Both the position numbers and the translations under genes were made by a program. Positions 43,257 to 51,927 of a stretch of DNA of 64,000 bases are shown in pieces. Source of the DNA: Methylobacterium sp. J-048. GTDB lineage: Bacteria > Pseudomonadota > Alphaproteobacteria > Rhizobiales > Beijerinckiaceae. The notes under the pieces were generated by a model that did not search any database, was not told where the DNA came from, and was given only the letters and a program-made list of their open reading frames with translations. How positions within the stretch are numbered: position 1 is the first letter of the stretch; each line of letters starts with the position of its first letter. Location of the stretch: contig NZ_JAKSYL010000100.1 in assembly GCF_022829515.1 (NCBI RefSeq), positions 59,612-123,611 on the forward strand, read 5' to 3'.

Positions 43257-44855
43257 ATGGCAAACGCAGCAGCTCAGGCGGTGCAGGCGCTGGATTCCGG
43301 GTTCACGCCCGATCTGGCGGAGGGTGCCGCACGGCCCGACCGCGAGGACGGCCGCAGCGAGGCCCGTCAGTTCGTGATCTTCCACGTCGAGACGGAGATG
43401 TTCGCCGTCGCGCTGGCCGACGTGCAGGAGATCATCCGGATCCCCGAGGTGGTGCGGGTGCCGTTCAGCCCCGCCTCGCTGCTGGGGCTGGCCAACCTGC
43501 GCGGCACCGTTCTGCCGGTGCTGAACCTGCGGGACGTGTTCGCCTTCCCGCCGGTGCTGAACGACGACGCCACCCGGGTGGTGGTGCTCGACCAGGGCAA
43601 TCCGATCGGCCTCGTGGTCGACCGGATGGCCAACGTGGTGACGGTCGATGCCGACCGGATCGAGCCGACCTCGGCGATCGAGGGCAGCGTCGACACCGCC
43701 CTCCTGACCGGGATGATCAAGGGCGAGGACGGCCGCTCCATGGTGATGATCCTGGACGCGGCCCAGCTGGTGAGCCGCGAGTTCAGCCAGATCGCCACCA
43801 AGGTCCGCCGGGCCGCCGGCCAGGTCCAGGCCGCCGACGCGGATTCGTCAGCCCGGGCCGAGGTCGAGGCCGACGAGGACCAGCTCGTGAGCTTCGAGGT
43901 GGCGGGGCAGGAATACGCCTTCCCGATCGAGCGGGTGCAGGAGATCGTGCAGCTGCCCGAGCGCCTCACCCACGTCCCGAACGCGCCGGCCCACGTGCTC
44001 GGGGTGATCACCCTGCGCAACCGCCTGCTCCCGCTCGTGTCCCTGCGCGAGATGTTCGGCCTCCAGGCCAAGGAGTTCACCGAGACCAACAAGGTCGTGG
44101 TGGTGTCGCTCGGAGAGGGCGGGACCGTCTCGGTCGGTGTCGTGATGGACAGCGTCAAGGAGGTGCTGCGGCTCAGCCGCAACCTCGTCGAGCCGATGCC
44201 CGCGCTGCTGTCGCAGGACGGCGGCATGGACGAGATCCAGGCGATCTGCCGGCTGCAGGAGGGGCGTCGGCTGGTCTCCGTCCTGTCGGTCGACAAGATG
44301 TTCGACACCAACGAGCTGCGAAAGCTTTCCGCCACGGGGAACGAGGGCATGAGCGCCGACGGACGACAGGATGGGGACGAGCGCCAGGACGCCGCCGACG
44401 AGGAGCAGTTCGTGGTGTTCCGGCTGATGGGCGAGGAATACGGCGTGCCGATCGAGGCGGTGCAGGAGATCGTCCGCGTGCCGGACGAGCTGACCCGCAT
44501 CCCGAAGGCGCCGTCCTTCGTGGAGGGGGTGATCAACTTGCGCGGCGTCGTGCTGCCGGTGGTGGACCAGCGCCGCCGCTTCAACCTCGCCGAGGCGGAG
44601 CGCAACGACCGCCAGCGGATCATGGTCTTCACCGTCCGCGGCGTCCGGACCGGTTTCATCGTCGATTCGGTCTCCGAGGTGATGCGGATCTCCGCCAAGG
44701 CGATCGGCGACGCGCCCAACCTCTCGGACGCGCAGCAGCGCCTGATCCGCCGGGTCGCCAACCTGGAGAGCCAGAAGCGCATGGTGCTGCTGCTCGACAC
44801 GATGCAGCTCCTCGACACCCAGGAAGCCGCCGCCGTCCAGCTCACGACCCACTGA
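43257..44855 (+). CDS. Triple CheW-domain scaffold protein
   Basis: A 532-residue protein with three CheW domains: residues 37-180 (QFVIFHVETEMFAVALADVQ), 207-350 (DQLVSFEVAGQEYAFPIERV) and 382-525 (EQFVVFRLMGEEYGVPIEAV). Each carries the NLRG/TLRN/NLRG turn (GLANLRG, VITLRNR, VINLRG). Acidic linkers join them. CheW couples receptors to CheA. Three fused units could bridge receptor trimers, replacing the usual CheW/CheA-P5 rings. No separate CheW gene exists in this operon. GGAGAG precedes the ATG, 31 bp after the receptor gene. Confidence 0.95.
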   Translation: MANAAAQAVQALDSGFTPDLAEGAARPDREDGRSEARQFVIFHVETEMFAVALADVQEIIRIPEVVRVPFSPASLLGLANLRGTVLPVLNLRDVFAFPPVLNDDATRVVVLDQGNPIGLVVDRMANVVTVDADRIEPTSAIEGSVDTALLTGMIKGEDGRSMVMILDAAQLVSREFSQIATKVRRAAGQVQAADADSSARAEVEADEDQLVSFEVAGQEYAFPIERVQEIVQLPERLTHVPNAPAHVLGVITLRNRLLPLVSLREMFGLQAKEFTETNKVVVVSLGEGGTVSVGVVMDSVKEVLRLSRNLVEPMPALLSQDGGMDEIQAICRLQEGRRLVSVLSVDKMFDTNELRKLSATGNEGMSADGRQDGDERQDAADEEQFVVFRLMGEEYGVPIEAVQEIVRVPDELTRIPKAPSFVEGVINLRGVVLPVVDQRRRFNLAEAERNDRQRIMVFTVRGVRTGFIVDSVSEVMRISAKAIGDAPNLSDAQQRLIRRVANLESQKRMVLLLDTMQLLDTQEAAAVQLTTH

Positions 44856-44907
44856 GCGCGGGTTCACCACCCCTCATCCCGACATGTCCCCCCCGGAAAG
44901 ACCCCGC

Positions 44908-46014
44908 ATGATCCGCGCCCTCGTGGCCGACGATTCCGCCCTGATGCGCAGGCACCTCACGCAGCTCCTCGAGGCGGCGGGCGGCTTCACGGTCCAGACG
45001 GCCCGCAACGGCGTCGAGGTCCTGGAGGCGCTCCAGAGCTTCGATCCGCACGTGATCACCCTCGACGTCAACATGCCCGAGATGGACGGGATCACCTGCC
45101 TGTCGCGGATCATGAGCGAGGATCCGCGGCCGGTGGTGATGGTCTCGTCGCTGACCGAGGAGGGCGCCGAGACGACCCTGCAGGCGCTGAGCCTCGGGGC
45201 GGTCGACTTCGTGCAGAAGCCCGGCGGCACGATCTCCCTGTCGATCGACCGGATCCACCGCGAGCTGCTGATGAAGGTCCGCAGCGCCGCGACCACCCGG
45301 GTCCGCCGCAGCACCGGCCTGCGCGGGCGCCTGGCCGCCCAGCGCCGCCGCCCCGCCCCGGCGGCACCGCCACCGCAGGTCTCGTTCGCGGGCGGCCGTC
45401 CCGGGCTGGTGCTGGTCGGCGTGTCCACCGGCGGCCCCGGGGTGCTGGAGGACATCCTGCCGCGCCTGCCGAAGGATTTTCCCTGGCCGGTCCTGGTCGC
45501 GCAGCACATGCCGAGCAGCTTCACCGGCGTGTTCGCCCGCCGGCTGAACGACCTCTGCGCCGTCTCGGTGGTGGAGGTCGCCCGGCAGATGCCGGTCGAG
45601 CCCGGCACGGTCTACATCGCCAAGGGGGATGCCGACCTCGTCGTGACCCGCCGGGGCCTCGGCTATTCCGCGACGCCGCTGCCGCAGAGCGACGCGCATA
45701 TCTGGCACCCCAGCGTCGCCCGCATGGTCGAGAGCGCGCTCGCGCTGCTCCCCGCCAACCGGCTGATCGCCGTGCAGCTCACCGGCATGGGCGACGACGG
45801 CGCCGAGGCCATGGCCCGGCTGCGGGCCGGCGGCGGCCTGACCATCGCGCAGGACGAGGAGACCAGCATCGTCTTCGGGATGCCGCAGGAACTCATCAAG
45901 CGCGGCGGGGCCAGCGTGGTCCTGCCGAGCGACGCGATCGCGGAGCAGCTGATCGGGTGGCTCCGTGCCCCCGAAGCCGGGGCTCGAGCCGGGGAACGCC
46001 GCCGTGGCGCTTAA
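44908..46014 (+). CDS. cheB: Chemotaxis response regulator methylesterase CheB
   Basis: A 368-residue enzyme that removes receptor methyl groups. The receiver domain has acidic ADDS (7-10) and phosphoacceptor Asp53 in TLDVNMPEMDG. A basic linker (about 128-160) follows. The esterase triad is Ser173 (GVSTGGPG), His200 (AQHMP) and Asp297 (TGMGDDGA). ATG 44908 has GGAAAG eight bases upstream; ATG 44884 is in frame but lacks a site. CheB and CheR in this operon show the system adapts, so methyl-accepting receptors are its targets. Confidence 0.95.
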   Translation: MIRALVADDSALMRRHLTQLLEAAGGFTVQTARNGVEVLEALQSFDPHVITLDVNMPEMDGITCLSRIMSEDPRPVVMVSSLTEEGAETTLQALSLGAVDFVQKPGGTISLSIDRIHRELLMKVRSAATTRVRRSTGLRGRLAAQRRRPAPAAPPPQVSFAGGRPGLVLVGVSTGGPGVLEDILPRLPKDFPWPVLVAQHMPSSFTGVFARRLNDLCAVSVVEVARQMPVEPGTVYIAKGDADLVVTRRGLGYSATPLPQSDAHIWHPSVARMVESALALLPANRLIAVQLTGMGDDGAEAMARLRAGGGLTIAQDEETSIVFGMPQELIKRGGASVVLPSDAIAEQLIGWLRAPEAGARAGERRRGA

Positions 46015-46621
46015 GAAACCGACCCCCGCGCCGAAAGCCGACGCGGCGCCGCCGAAGGCGGATCTCGCCGTGCTCACGGCCGCCCTCGCCGCGCCCGAGA
46101 GCGGCGAGCGGCGCCGGGCCGCCCGGGAACTCGGCGCGTTCCCGGAGGCCGGGCCGCTCCTGTGCGCGCATCTCGCGGCCGAGCCGGCCGCCAGCGTCCG
46201 GGCCGTGATCCTGACGACGCTGATCCGGATCAAGTCGCCCGCGGTGGTCGAGGGCCTGCTGCCGCTGCTGCGCAGCGAGGACAGCGCCCTACGCAACGCC
46301 GCGATCGAGGCGCTCCAGGAGATGTCCGCCGAGGTCGAGCCGTACGTCGGCGACCTGCTGGCCGATCCCGACAGCGACGTCCGCATCCTGACGGTCAACA
46401 TGCTGAGCCAGCTGCCGCACCCGAAGGCGCCGGACTGGCTGGCCGAAGTCGTGGCGCGTGACGCCCACATCAACGTCTGCGCGGCGGCGGTCGACGGCCT
46501 CGCGGAGATCGGCAACGAGCGCGCCGTGGCGCCGCTCCAGGCCCTGGCCGCGCGCTTCCCCGACGTGCCGTTCATCCGCTTCGCGGCCGCCGCGGCGATC
46601 CGCCGGATCGGAGGGTCGTGA
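46004..46621 (+). CDS. HEAT-repeat protein
   Basis: A 205-residue protein of tandem helical repeats about 31-38 residues long: RRRAARELGAFPEAGPLL, SVRAVILTTLIRIKSPAVV, ALRNAAIEALQEM, DVRILTVNMLSQLPHP, NVCAAAVDGLAEIG and RFAAAAAIRRIGG. These match HEAT/PBS-lyase repeats. The N-terminus is Lys/Pro/Ala-rich. GTG 46004 with GGGGAA upstream overlaps cheB by 11 bp; GTG 45965 is an alternative. It sits between cheB and cheR, both methylation enzymes, so it may organise them or sense a partner. The stop overlaps cheR by TGATG. Confidence 0.85.
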   Translation: MALKKPTPAPKADAAPPKADLAVLTAALAAPESGERRRAARELGAFPEAGPLLCAHLAAEPAASVRAVILTTLIRIKSPAVVEGLLPLLRSEDSALRNAAIEALQEMSAEVEPYVGDLLADPDSDVRILTVNMLSQLPHPKAPDWLAEVVARDAHINVCAAAVDGLAEIGNERAVAPLQALAARFPDVPFIRFAAAAAIRRIGGS

Positions 46622-47496
46622 TGCAGCCACCCCGCTCCTTCGGTCAGACCGCCCCGGCGCTTCCGATCACCGAGGACGAGTACGAGAAGTTCTACGAGTA
46701 CTTCTACCGCCGCACGGGCATCTCGTTCAGCGGCAAGAAGGAGTATTTCGTCGAGAAGCGCCTCCAGGAGCGGATCGCAAAGACCGGGAGCGACAGCTTC
46801 AAGGCCTACTTCACCCTGCTGCGCTTCCAGGCCTCGGGCGAGGAGCTGCAGCACCTCGTCAACCTGATGACGGTCAACGAGACCTACTTCTTCCGCGAGG
46901 ACTACCAGTTCGACGCCCTGGTGCGCGGCATCCTGCCCGAGATCACCCGGACGCGCCGGCCCGGCGGGACGCTGCGGATCTGGTCGATGCCGTGCTCGAC
47001 CGGGGAGGAGCCGTACTCGATCGCGATCCAGATCCTCGAATACTGGGCGCGGGCGGACGAGTTCGCCATCGAGATCACCGGGTCGGACATCGATTCCCGG
47101 GTTCTGGCCGATGCCCGCAAGGGCGTCTACGGCAACCGCTCCCTGCAGCGGCTGTCGCCGGAGCTGCGCAAGAAGTATTTCCGTCGGATCGGCGACGACC
47201 AGTTCGAGATCCACGAGGAGCTGCGCAGCTCGATCGAGTTCTCGATCGCCAACCTGTCCGATCCGATCCACATGCACCGCTATCGTGCGATGGACGTGAT
47301 CTTCTGCCGCAACCTGCTGATCTATTTCGACGATACATCCCGGCGCGCCGCGGTCGAGGCGCTCTACGAATGTCTGAGCCCGGGCGGGTTCATCTGCCTG
47401 GGCCATTCGGAGAGCATGAGCCGCATGTCGTCGATGTTCCTGCCGCGCAAGTTCGGCGACACGATCGTCTATCAAAGACCGATCGAACAGGATTGA
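46621..47496 (+). CDS. cheR: Chemotaxis protein methyltransferase CheR
   Basis: A 291-residue SAM-dependent methyltransferase that methylates receptor glutamates. The N-terminal helical domain includes YRRTGISFSGKKEYFVEKRL. MTVNETYFFRE and the SAM site WSMPCSTGEEPYSIAI follow, then GSDIDSRVLADARKGVYG and FCRNLLIYF. Length and order are standard. The ATG overlaps the HEAT gene stop. Together with CheB it provides adaptation for this pathway. Confidence 0.96.
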   Translation: MQPPRSFGQTAPALPITEDEYEKFYEYFYRRTGISFSGKKEYFVEKRLQERIAKTGSDSFKAYFTLLRFQASGEELQHLVNLMTVNETYFFREDYQFDALVRGILPEITRTRRPGGTLRIWSMPCSTGEEPYSIAIQILEYWARADEFAIEITGSDIDSRVLADARKGVYGNRSLQRLSPELRKKYFRRIGDDQFEIHEELRSSIEFSIANLSDPIHMHRYRAMDVIFCRNLLIYFDDTSRRAAVEALYECLSPGGFICLGHSESMSRMSSMFLPRKFGDTIVYQRPIEQD

Positions 47497-47503
47497 GACG
47501 GGC

Positions 47504-47881
47504 ATGGCCGGGAAGCGAATACTTGTCGTCGAGGACGGCATCACGATGCGGATGTTCTATCAGGACGTCCTCGGCCGGGCCGGGTTCGTCGTCGAGGAGG
47601 CCGCCAATGGGGTCGAGGGCCTGGAGAAGGCGCTGCTCGGCGGCTTCGACCTGATGATCGTCGACATCAACATGCCCAAGATGGACGGCTACGAGCTGGT
47701 GTCCCGGATCCGCCGCGAGCCGTCGCTCCAGGCGACCCCCGTGGTCACGATCAGCACCGAGGCCGCGGATGCGGACGCGACCCGAGCCTACGCGGCGGGC
47801 GCGAATTTCTACATCGTCAAACCGGCCGATCCCGTGCTCCTCGTCGAGACGGCGCGTCTGCTGACCGGTGCGCAGGCATGA
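47504..47881 (+). CDS. CheY-like response regulator
   Basis: A 125-residue single receiver domain. The acidic pair is E10/D11, phosphoacceptor Asp54 (IVDINMPKMDGYEL), Ser/Thr switch in TISTEA and Lys in IVKPADP. No output domain is present. It is likely phosphorylated by the CheA encoded next (ATGA overlap) and passes the signal to an unknown target or acts as a phosphate sink. Confidence 0.94.
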   Translation: MAGKRILVVEDGITMRMFYQDVLGRAGFVVEEAANGVEGLEKALLGGFDLMIVDINMPKMDGYELVSRIRREPSLQATPVVTISTEAADADATRAYAAGANFYIVKPADPVLLVETARLLTGAQA

Positions 47882-50499
47882 CCACCCCCCTGCTGGCTCG
47901 GTTCATCCCGGAGGCGCGCGAGCTGCTGCAGGTCTCGGCCAGCGGTCTGCTGAAGCTGGAGCGGAACCCGACGGACGAGACTGCGATCAACGAGGTGTTC
48001 CGGGCGGTCCACACCATCAAGGGCTCGTCCGGCCTGTTCGACGCGCTGGCCCTGACCCGGCTGGTCCACGCCGCCGAGGATCTCCTCGGGGAGGTCCGGT
48101 CCGACGCGCTCCAGATCGATTCCGCCCTGGTCGACATGCTGCTCGACAGCCTCGACCAGGTCGGACAGTGGATCGACGAGCTCGAGCGGCGCGCGGCGCT
48201 CCCGGCGGATGCCGACGGGGTCGCGCACCGGATGGCCGCGCTGCTGCGCCAGCGCCTGGGATCACAGGACGGGGCGGTCGACGACGCACCGGTGCACGCC
48301 GCGCTGCGGGGGGCCGATCCGGCGCCCGACGGCGACGTCTCGGCGCTGCCGCCGGGGCTTCTCGCCCGCCTGCCGGCCCCCGCCTGCCTCGCCGCGTTCC
48401 GCCGCGCCTGCGAGGGCGAGACCGTGCACCTCGTCCGCTACGCGCCGGAGCCGGGCTGCTTCTTCAGCGGCACCGATCCCCTGCAGGCGATCCGACAGGT
48501 GCCGGACGCGCTGGCCCTCGACATCGCGGCTGCCGAACCCTGGGCGCCGCTGGAGGATCTCGATCCCTACCAGTGCAACCTGCACCTCGCCCTGCTGACC
48601 GCCGCGCCCCGGCCCGAGATCGAGCAGGCGATGCGCTACGAGCTGGACCGGATCACCATCGCCCCAATCCGGCCCCGGGACCTCGTGCGGATCGAGGGCG
48701 AGGCCAGCGACGGGCCGATCTGGGACGATTTTCGCGGGGCGGCCTCGGGGTTCCTCGCCGCCGGGCGCCTCGACGACCTGCGCAAGGCCGTGAGCGCGCT
48801 GCGCAGCGTCGCCGGGCCGACGCTCTGGCGCCGGCAGGCGCTGGACTGGCTGGAGGCCGCCCTGTCGGCGGGTCAGCCCGATCCCGCCCTTCTGGCGGCG
48901 CTGGTGGCGGCCGCCGGCTCGGGCCGGCTCGATCCGGTTCCGGCCGGCCCTGCACCCGTTGCCCCTGCACCGGCCCCGCAGGCCACCGACCCGCGCCAGG
49001 AGCTCGCCCGCTCGGTTCTGGCGAGCCAGCACCGGGCCCTGGAGCACGCGGGCTACGACGCGGACCGCCTCGCCTCGGTCGGGACCGTGGTGGGGAACGT
49101 GCTCCTCAGCCTCGGCCGCGACGCCGACCGCGCCGCGATCCAGGCGGCGTTCGAGGCGGCCCGGGAGGCCCACTCGGTCGCGCCGCTCCTGAGCGCCCTG
49201 TCGGCGGTGCTGGCGGGCGCCCCGCTCCTGCGGGCGGAGGCCGCGCCCGCGCTCTCGGAAGCGCCTGCGCAGGCCTTCGCCGAGGCGGCGGTGCCGGCCG
49301 CCGGCGGGAAGGAGCCCGAGGGGCGCATCGCCGCGAAATCCCTGAAGGTCGACCAGGCGAAGATCGACCTGCTGATGAACCTGATCGGCGAGCTCGTCGT
49401 CTCCAAGAACGCCCTGCCGTTCCTCGCCAAGCGGGCGGAGGAGACCTACGCCTCGCGCGAGATGTCCCGCGAGATCAAGGAGCAATACGCGGTCATCGAT
49501 CGGCTCGCCCAGGAGATGCAGGGCGCGATCATGCAGGTCCGCATGCTGCCGGTCTCCGAGATCTTCGACCGGTTCCCCCGGCTGGTCCGCGACCTCGCGC
49601 GCAAGCTCGGCAAGCGGATCGACCTCGCCCTCGAAGGCGAGGACACGGCCGCCGACAAGACCATCATCGAGGCGCTGGGCGACCCGCTGCTGCACATCGT
49701 GCGCAACTCCCTCGATCACGGCATCGAGGCGCCGGAGGAGCGCCGGGCGGCGGGCAAGTCCGCGACGGCGCGCATCCTGCTCAAGGCCCGCCAGGAGGCG
49801 GACAGCGTCGTCATCGAGGTGCAGGACAACGGTCGCGGCATCGACCCGGCCCGGATCCGCAGCGCCGCCATCACCAAGGGCGTGATCGGCCAGGAGGAGG
49901 CGGACCGCCTCTCCGACCAGGAGGCGATCAACCTGATCTACCGCCCGGGCTTCTCGACGGCCCCGGAGGTCTCCGACCTGTCCGGCCGCGGGGTCGGGAT
50001 GGACGTGGTGCTGACCACCGTGGAGAAGCTCGGCGGCCAGGTCACGGTGAGCTCCCGCCTCGGCGAGGGGACGACGACGCGCCTCGCTCTGCCGCTCAGC
50101 ATGGCGGTCACCCGGATCATGATCGTGGAGGCCGCGGGCAGCCTCTACGGCGTGCCCATGGACATGATCGTCGAGACCGTGCGGGTGCCGCGCGAGCGCA
50201 TCCGGATGATCAAGAAGGCCGAGACCTTCGTGCTGCGCGAGACGATCATCCCGCTGTCGCGGCTGTCGCGCCTGCTGCACCTGCCCGAGCAGCCCCGGGG
50301 CGAGGCCGACGCCGCCGTCCTAGTCTGCCACGTCAACGGCCGGCGGGCCGGGCTGATCATCGACAACTTCCGGGAGGGGATGGACGTGATCCTGAAGCCC
50401 CTGGAGGGCGTCCTGACCGGCATCGGCGGCTATGCCGGCACGACCCTCCTGGGGGACGGCCGCGTCCTCCTGGTCCTCGACCTCAGGGAGCTGCTGTGA
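47878..50499 (+). CDS. cheA: Chemotaxis histidine kinase CheA with large central region
   Basis: An 873-residue kinase. The Hpt domain has His45 in VHTIKGSSG. Residues 155-270 (CLAAFRRACEGETVHLVRYA and GTDPLQAIRQVP) resemble a P2-type domain. A 200-residue Ala/Pro-rich segment separates it from the dimerisation helices (starting about 486, KSLKVDQAKIDLLMNLIGEL). The ATPase has N-box HIVRNSLDHGIE (about 606), G1 DNGRGID (about 649) and G2 GRGVGMDV. A CheW-like domain closes the protein. At 873 residues it is longer than classical CheA (about 650). The stop overlaps the next gene by TGATG. Confidence 0.94.
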   Translation: MTTPLLARFIPEARELLQVSASGLLKLERNPTDETAINEVFRAVHTIKGSSGLFDALALTRLVHAAEDLLGEVRSDALQIDSALVDMLLDSLDQVGQWIDELERRAALPADADGVAHRMAALLRQRLGSQDGAVDDAPVHAALRGADPAPDGDVSALPPGLLARLPAPACLAAFRRACEGETVHLVRYAPEPGCFFSGTDPLQAIRQVPDALALDIAAAEPWAPLEDLDPYQCNLHLALLTAAPRPEIEQAMRYELDRITIAPIRPRDLVRIEGEASDGPIWDDFRGAASGFLAAGRLDDLRKAVSALRSVAGPTLWRRQALDWLEAALSAGQPDPALLAALVAAAGSGRLDPVPAGPAPVAPAPAPQATDPRQELARSVLASQHRALEHAGYDADRLASVGTVVGNVLLSLGRDADRAAIQAAFEAAREAHSVAPLLSALSAVLAGAPLLRAEAAPALSEAPAQAFAEAAVPAAGGKEPEGRIAAKSLKVDQAKIDLLMNLIGELVVSKNALPFLAKRAEETYASREMSREIKEQYAVIDRLAQEMQGAIMQVRMLPVSEIFDRFPRLVRDLARKLGKRIDLALEGEDTAADKTIIEALGDPLLHIVRNSLDHGIEAPEERRAAGKSATARILLKARQEADSVVIEVQDNGRGIDPARIRSAAITKGVIGQEEADRLSDQEAINLIYRPGFSTAPEVSDLSGRGVGMDVVLTTVEKLGGQVTVSSRLGEGTTTRLALPLSMAVTRIMIVEAAGSLYGVPMDMIVETVRVPRERIRMIKKAETFVLRETIIPLSRLSRLLHLPEQPRGEADAAVLVCHVNGRRAGLIIDNFREGMDVILKPLEGVLTGIGGYAGTTLLGDGRVLLVLDLRELL

Positions 50500-50750
50500 T
50501 GGCCATCCGGATCGTCCGCAAGACCATCCACCTCGAAGGGCATTGCACCGTCGAGGAGGCGCTGCCGCTGCTGGAGACCCTGCGCAGGCCGGGCGCCCAC
50601 AAGGTCGTGCTGACCAAATGCGAGGGACTCCACACCGCGATCCTGCAGGTCCTGGCCGCTGCCCGGCCGGCCGCGATCACGCCGCCCGCCGATCCGGCGC
50701 TGGCCGGGCTCGTGATGCCGTTTCTTGAGACGTCCGGAGCGGCCGCGTGA
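50499..50750 (+). CDS. Small STAS-like protein between cheA and parA
   Basis: An 83-residue soluble protein. The order of predicted elements, IHLEGHCTVEEALPLLETLR, HKVVLTKCEGLHTAILQVLA and the closing LAGLVMPFLETSG, resembles a compact STAS domain (strand, helix, strand with D/C-x-LHTA turn, helix). The residue equivalent to the phosphorylated Ser/Thr may be Thr in LHTA. Both ends overlap neighbouring genes (TGATG and GTGA), so it is tightly coupled to CheA and ParA. STAS proteins are central in the stressosome module 3 kb downstream. The fold assignment is an inference. Confidence 0.72.
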   Translation: MAIRIVRKTIHLEGHCTVEEALPLLETLRRPGAHKVVLTKCEGLHTAILQVLAAARPAAITPPADPALAGLVMPFLETSGAAA

Positions 50751-51541
50751 CGACGATCCTGGCCATCTCGAACCGGAAGGGCGGCAGCGGCAAGTCGACG
50801 ACCTCCGTCAACCTGGCGGCGGAATGCGGCGCCCGCGGCCGACGCACCCTGCTGGTCGACCTCGACACTCAGGGGCATGCCGGCCTCGGCTTCGGCATCG
50901 TGCCGGAGCGCGACGCGCCGACCGCCCACCACATCTTCACGAGCCCGGATTTCGACCTGCAGGAGGCCATCCGGCCGACCGCGTTCGCGGGCGTGTCGGT
51001 CGCCCCCGCCGACCAGCTGTTCGACGGCACCACGGCCGTGGACCGCAGCGTCTCGGCCCTGCAGCGCTGCCTGCGCGGCCCGGGGATCGCGGCGCGGTTC
51101 GACCTCGTGATCGTCGACACGCCGCCCTCGCTGGACATGATCCTGGTCAACGCCCTGGCGGCGGCCGACGGCGTGCTCGTGCCGATGATCCCCCACGCCC
51201 TGTCGGCCGAGGGGGTGCGGCAGCTGGCGCGGCTGTTCTTCCGCATCGCCACCACGGTGAACGGCGACCTCAAGGTGGTCGGCCTGCTGCCGGTGATGCT
51301 GAACGTGCACACCAACCATCACCGCGAGACGATGCAGGAGATCGCCCGGGAATTCGGGATCGAGCGCGTGCTCACCGGGATCCGGACCGACATCCGCCTG
51401 GCGGAGGCGTTCGCCGCCCGCAAGCCGATCCGGGACTACGCCCCCTCCAGCCGCGGCACCGCCGATTACGCCCTGCTGGCCGACGAGCTGATGGCCGTCT
51501 GGCAGGGCGCGGCGGCGCCCGCCCCCCATGCAGCACCCTAG
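50747..51541 (+). CDS. ParA-family ATPase for chemoreceptor array positioning
   Basis: A 264-residue deviant Walker ATPase. Walker A is KGGSGKST with signature Lys11 and catalytic Lys16; Walker A' is LLVDLDTQGHA and Walker B is LVIVDTPPS. Residues VRQLARLFFRIATTVNG onward match the ParA/Soj branch. Located in a che operon without a parB gene, it resembles PpfA of Rhodobacter and ParC of Vibrio, which segregate or polar-localise receptor arrays. It likely places the cytoplasmic array formed by the double-tip receptor. GTG start overlaps the STAS-like gene stop. Confidence 0.93.
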   Translation: MTTILAISNRKGGSGKSTTSVNLAAECGARGRRTLLVDLDTQGHAGLGFGIVPERDAPTAHHIFTSPDFDLQEAIRPTAFAGVSVAPADQLFDGTTAVDRSVSALQRCLRGPGIAARFDLVIVDTPPSLDMILVNALAAADGVLVPMIPHALSAEGVRQLARLFFRIATTVNGDLKVVGLLPVMLNVHTNHHRETMQEIAREFGIERVLTGIRTDIRLAEAFAARKPIRDYAPSSRGTADYALLADELMAVWQGAAAPAPHAAP

Positions 51542-51550
51542 GAGACGTTC

Positions 51551-51925
51551 TTGGCCACGACGATCATGATTGTTGACGATTCCCCCACGATGCTGATGAG
51601 CATCGAGGGCATCCTGAGCAAGGCCGGCCTCGGCGTCGTCAAGGCGGCGAGCGGGGAGGAAGCCGTCACGACGCTGCAGGGCGGCACCAAGCCCAACCTG
51701 CTGATCACCGACCTCAACATGGGCGCGATGAACGGCATCGAGCTGATCCGCCGGGTGCGCAAGCTCCCGGGCCTGCAGTTCATCCCGATCCTGATGCTGA
51801 CCACCGAGTCCCAGCAGGACAAGCGCAACGAGGCGAAGTCGGCCGGCGCCACGGGCTGGATCGTCAAGCCAGTGGACCCGGAAGCCCTGCTCAAGGTGAT
51901 CCGCCAGCTCGTTCCCGGAGCCTGA
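51551..51925 (+). CDS. CheY-like response regulator
   Basis: A 124-residue receiver with acidic DD (9-10), phosphoacceptor Asp54 ([12 protein letters not shown]), switch Thr in MLTTES and Lys in WIVKPVDP. The [19 protein letters not shown] stretch is close to motility CheY proteins. TTG 51551 is the start, with AGGAGA upstream. It is the second CheY of the operon and sits between parA and a membrane receptor. One of the two CheYs may act as phosphate sink for the other. Confidence 0.94.
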   Translation: MATTIMIVDDSPTMLMSIEGILSKAGLGVVKAASGEEAVTTLQGGTKPNLLITDLNMGAMNGIELIRRVRKLPGLQFIPILMLTTESQQDKRNEAKSAGATGWIVKPVDPEALLKVIRQLVPGA

Positions 51926-51927
51926 TC

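Noticed and set aside
41195..43258. 687-codon minus-strand frame opposite the double-tip receptor
   Set aside because: Gly/Leu/Asp/Arg low-complexity pattern typical of antisense reading of an Ala/Glu coiled coil.
44842..47544. 900-codon minus-strand frame over cheB-HEAT-cheR
   Set aside because: Covers three well-defined genes; no domain is visible in it.
48262..50280. 672-codon minus-strand frame over cheA
   Set aside because: Shadow of the cheA coding strand with Arg/Gly/His-rich sequence.
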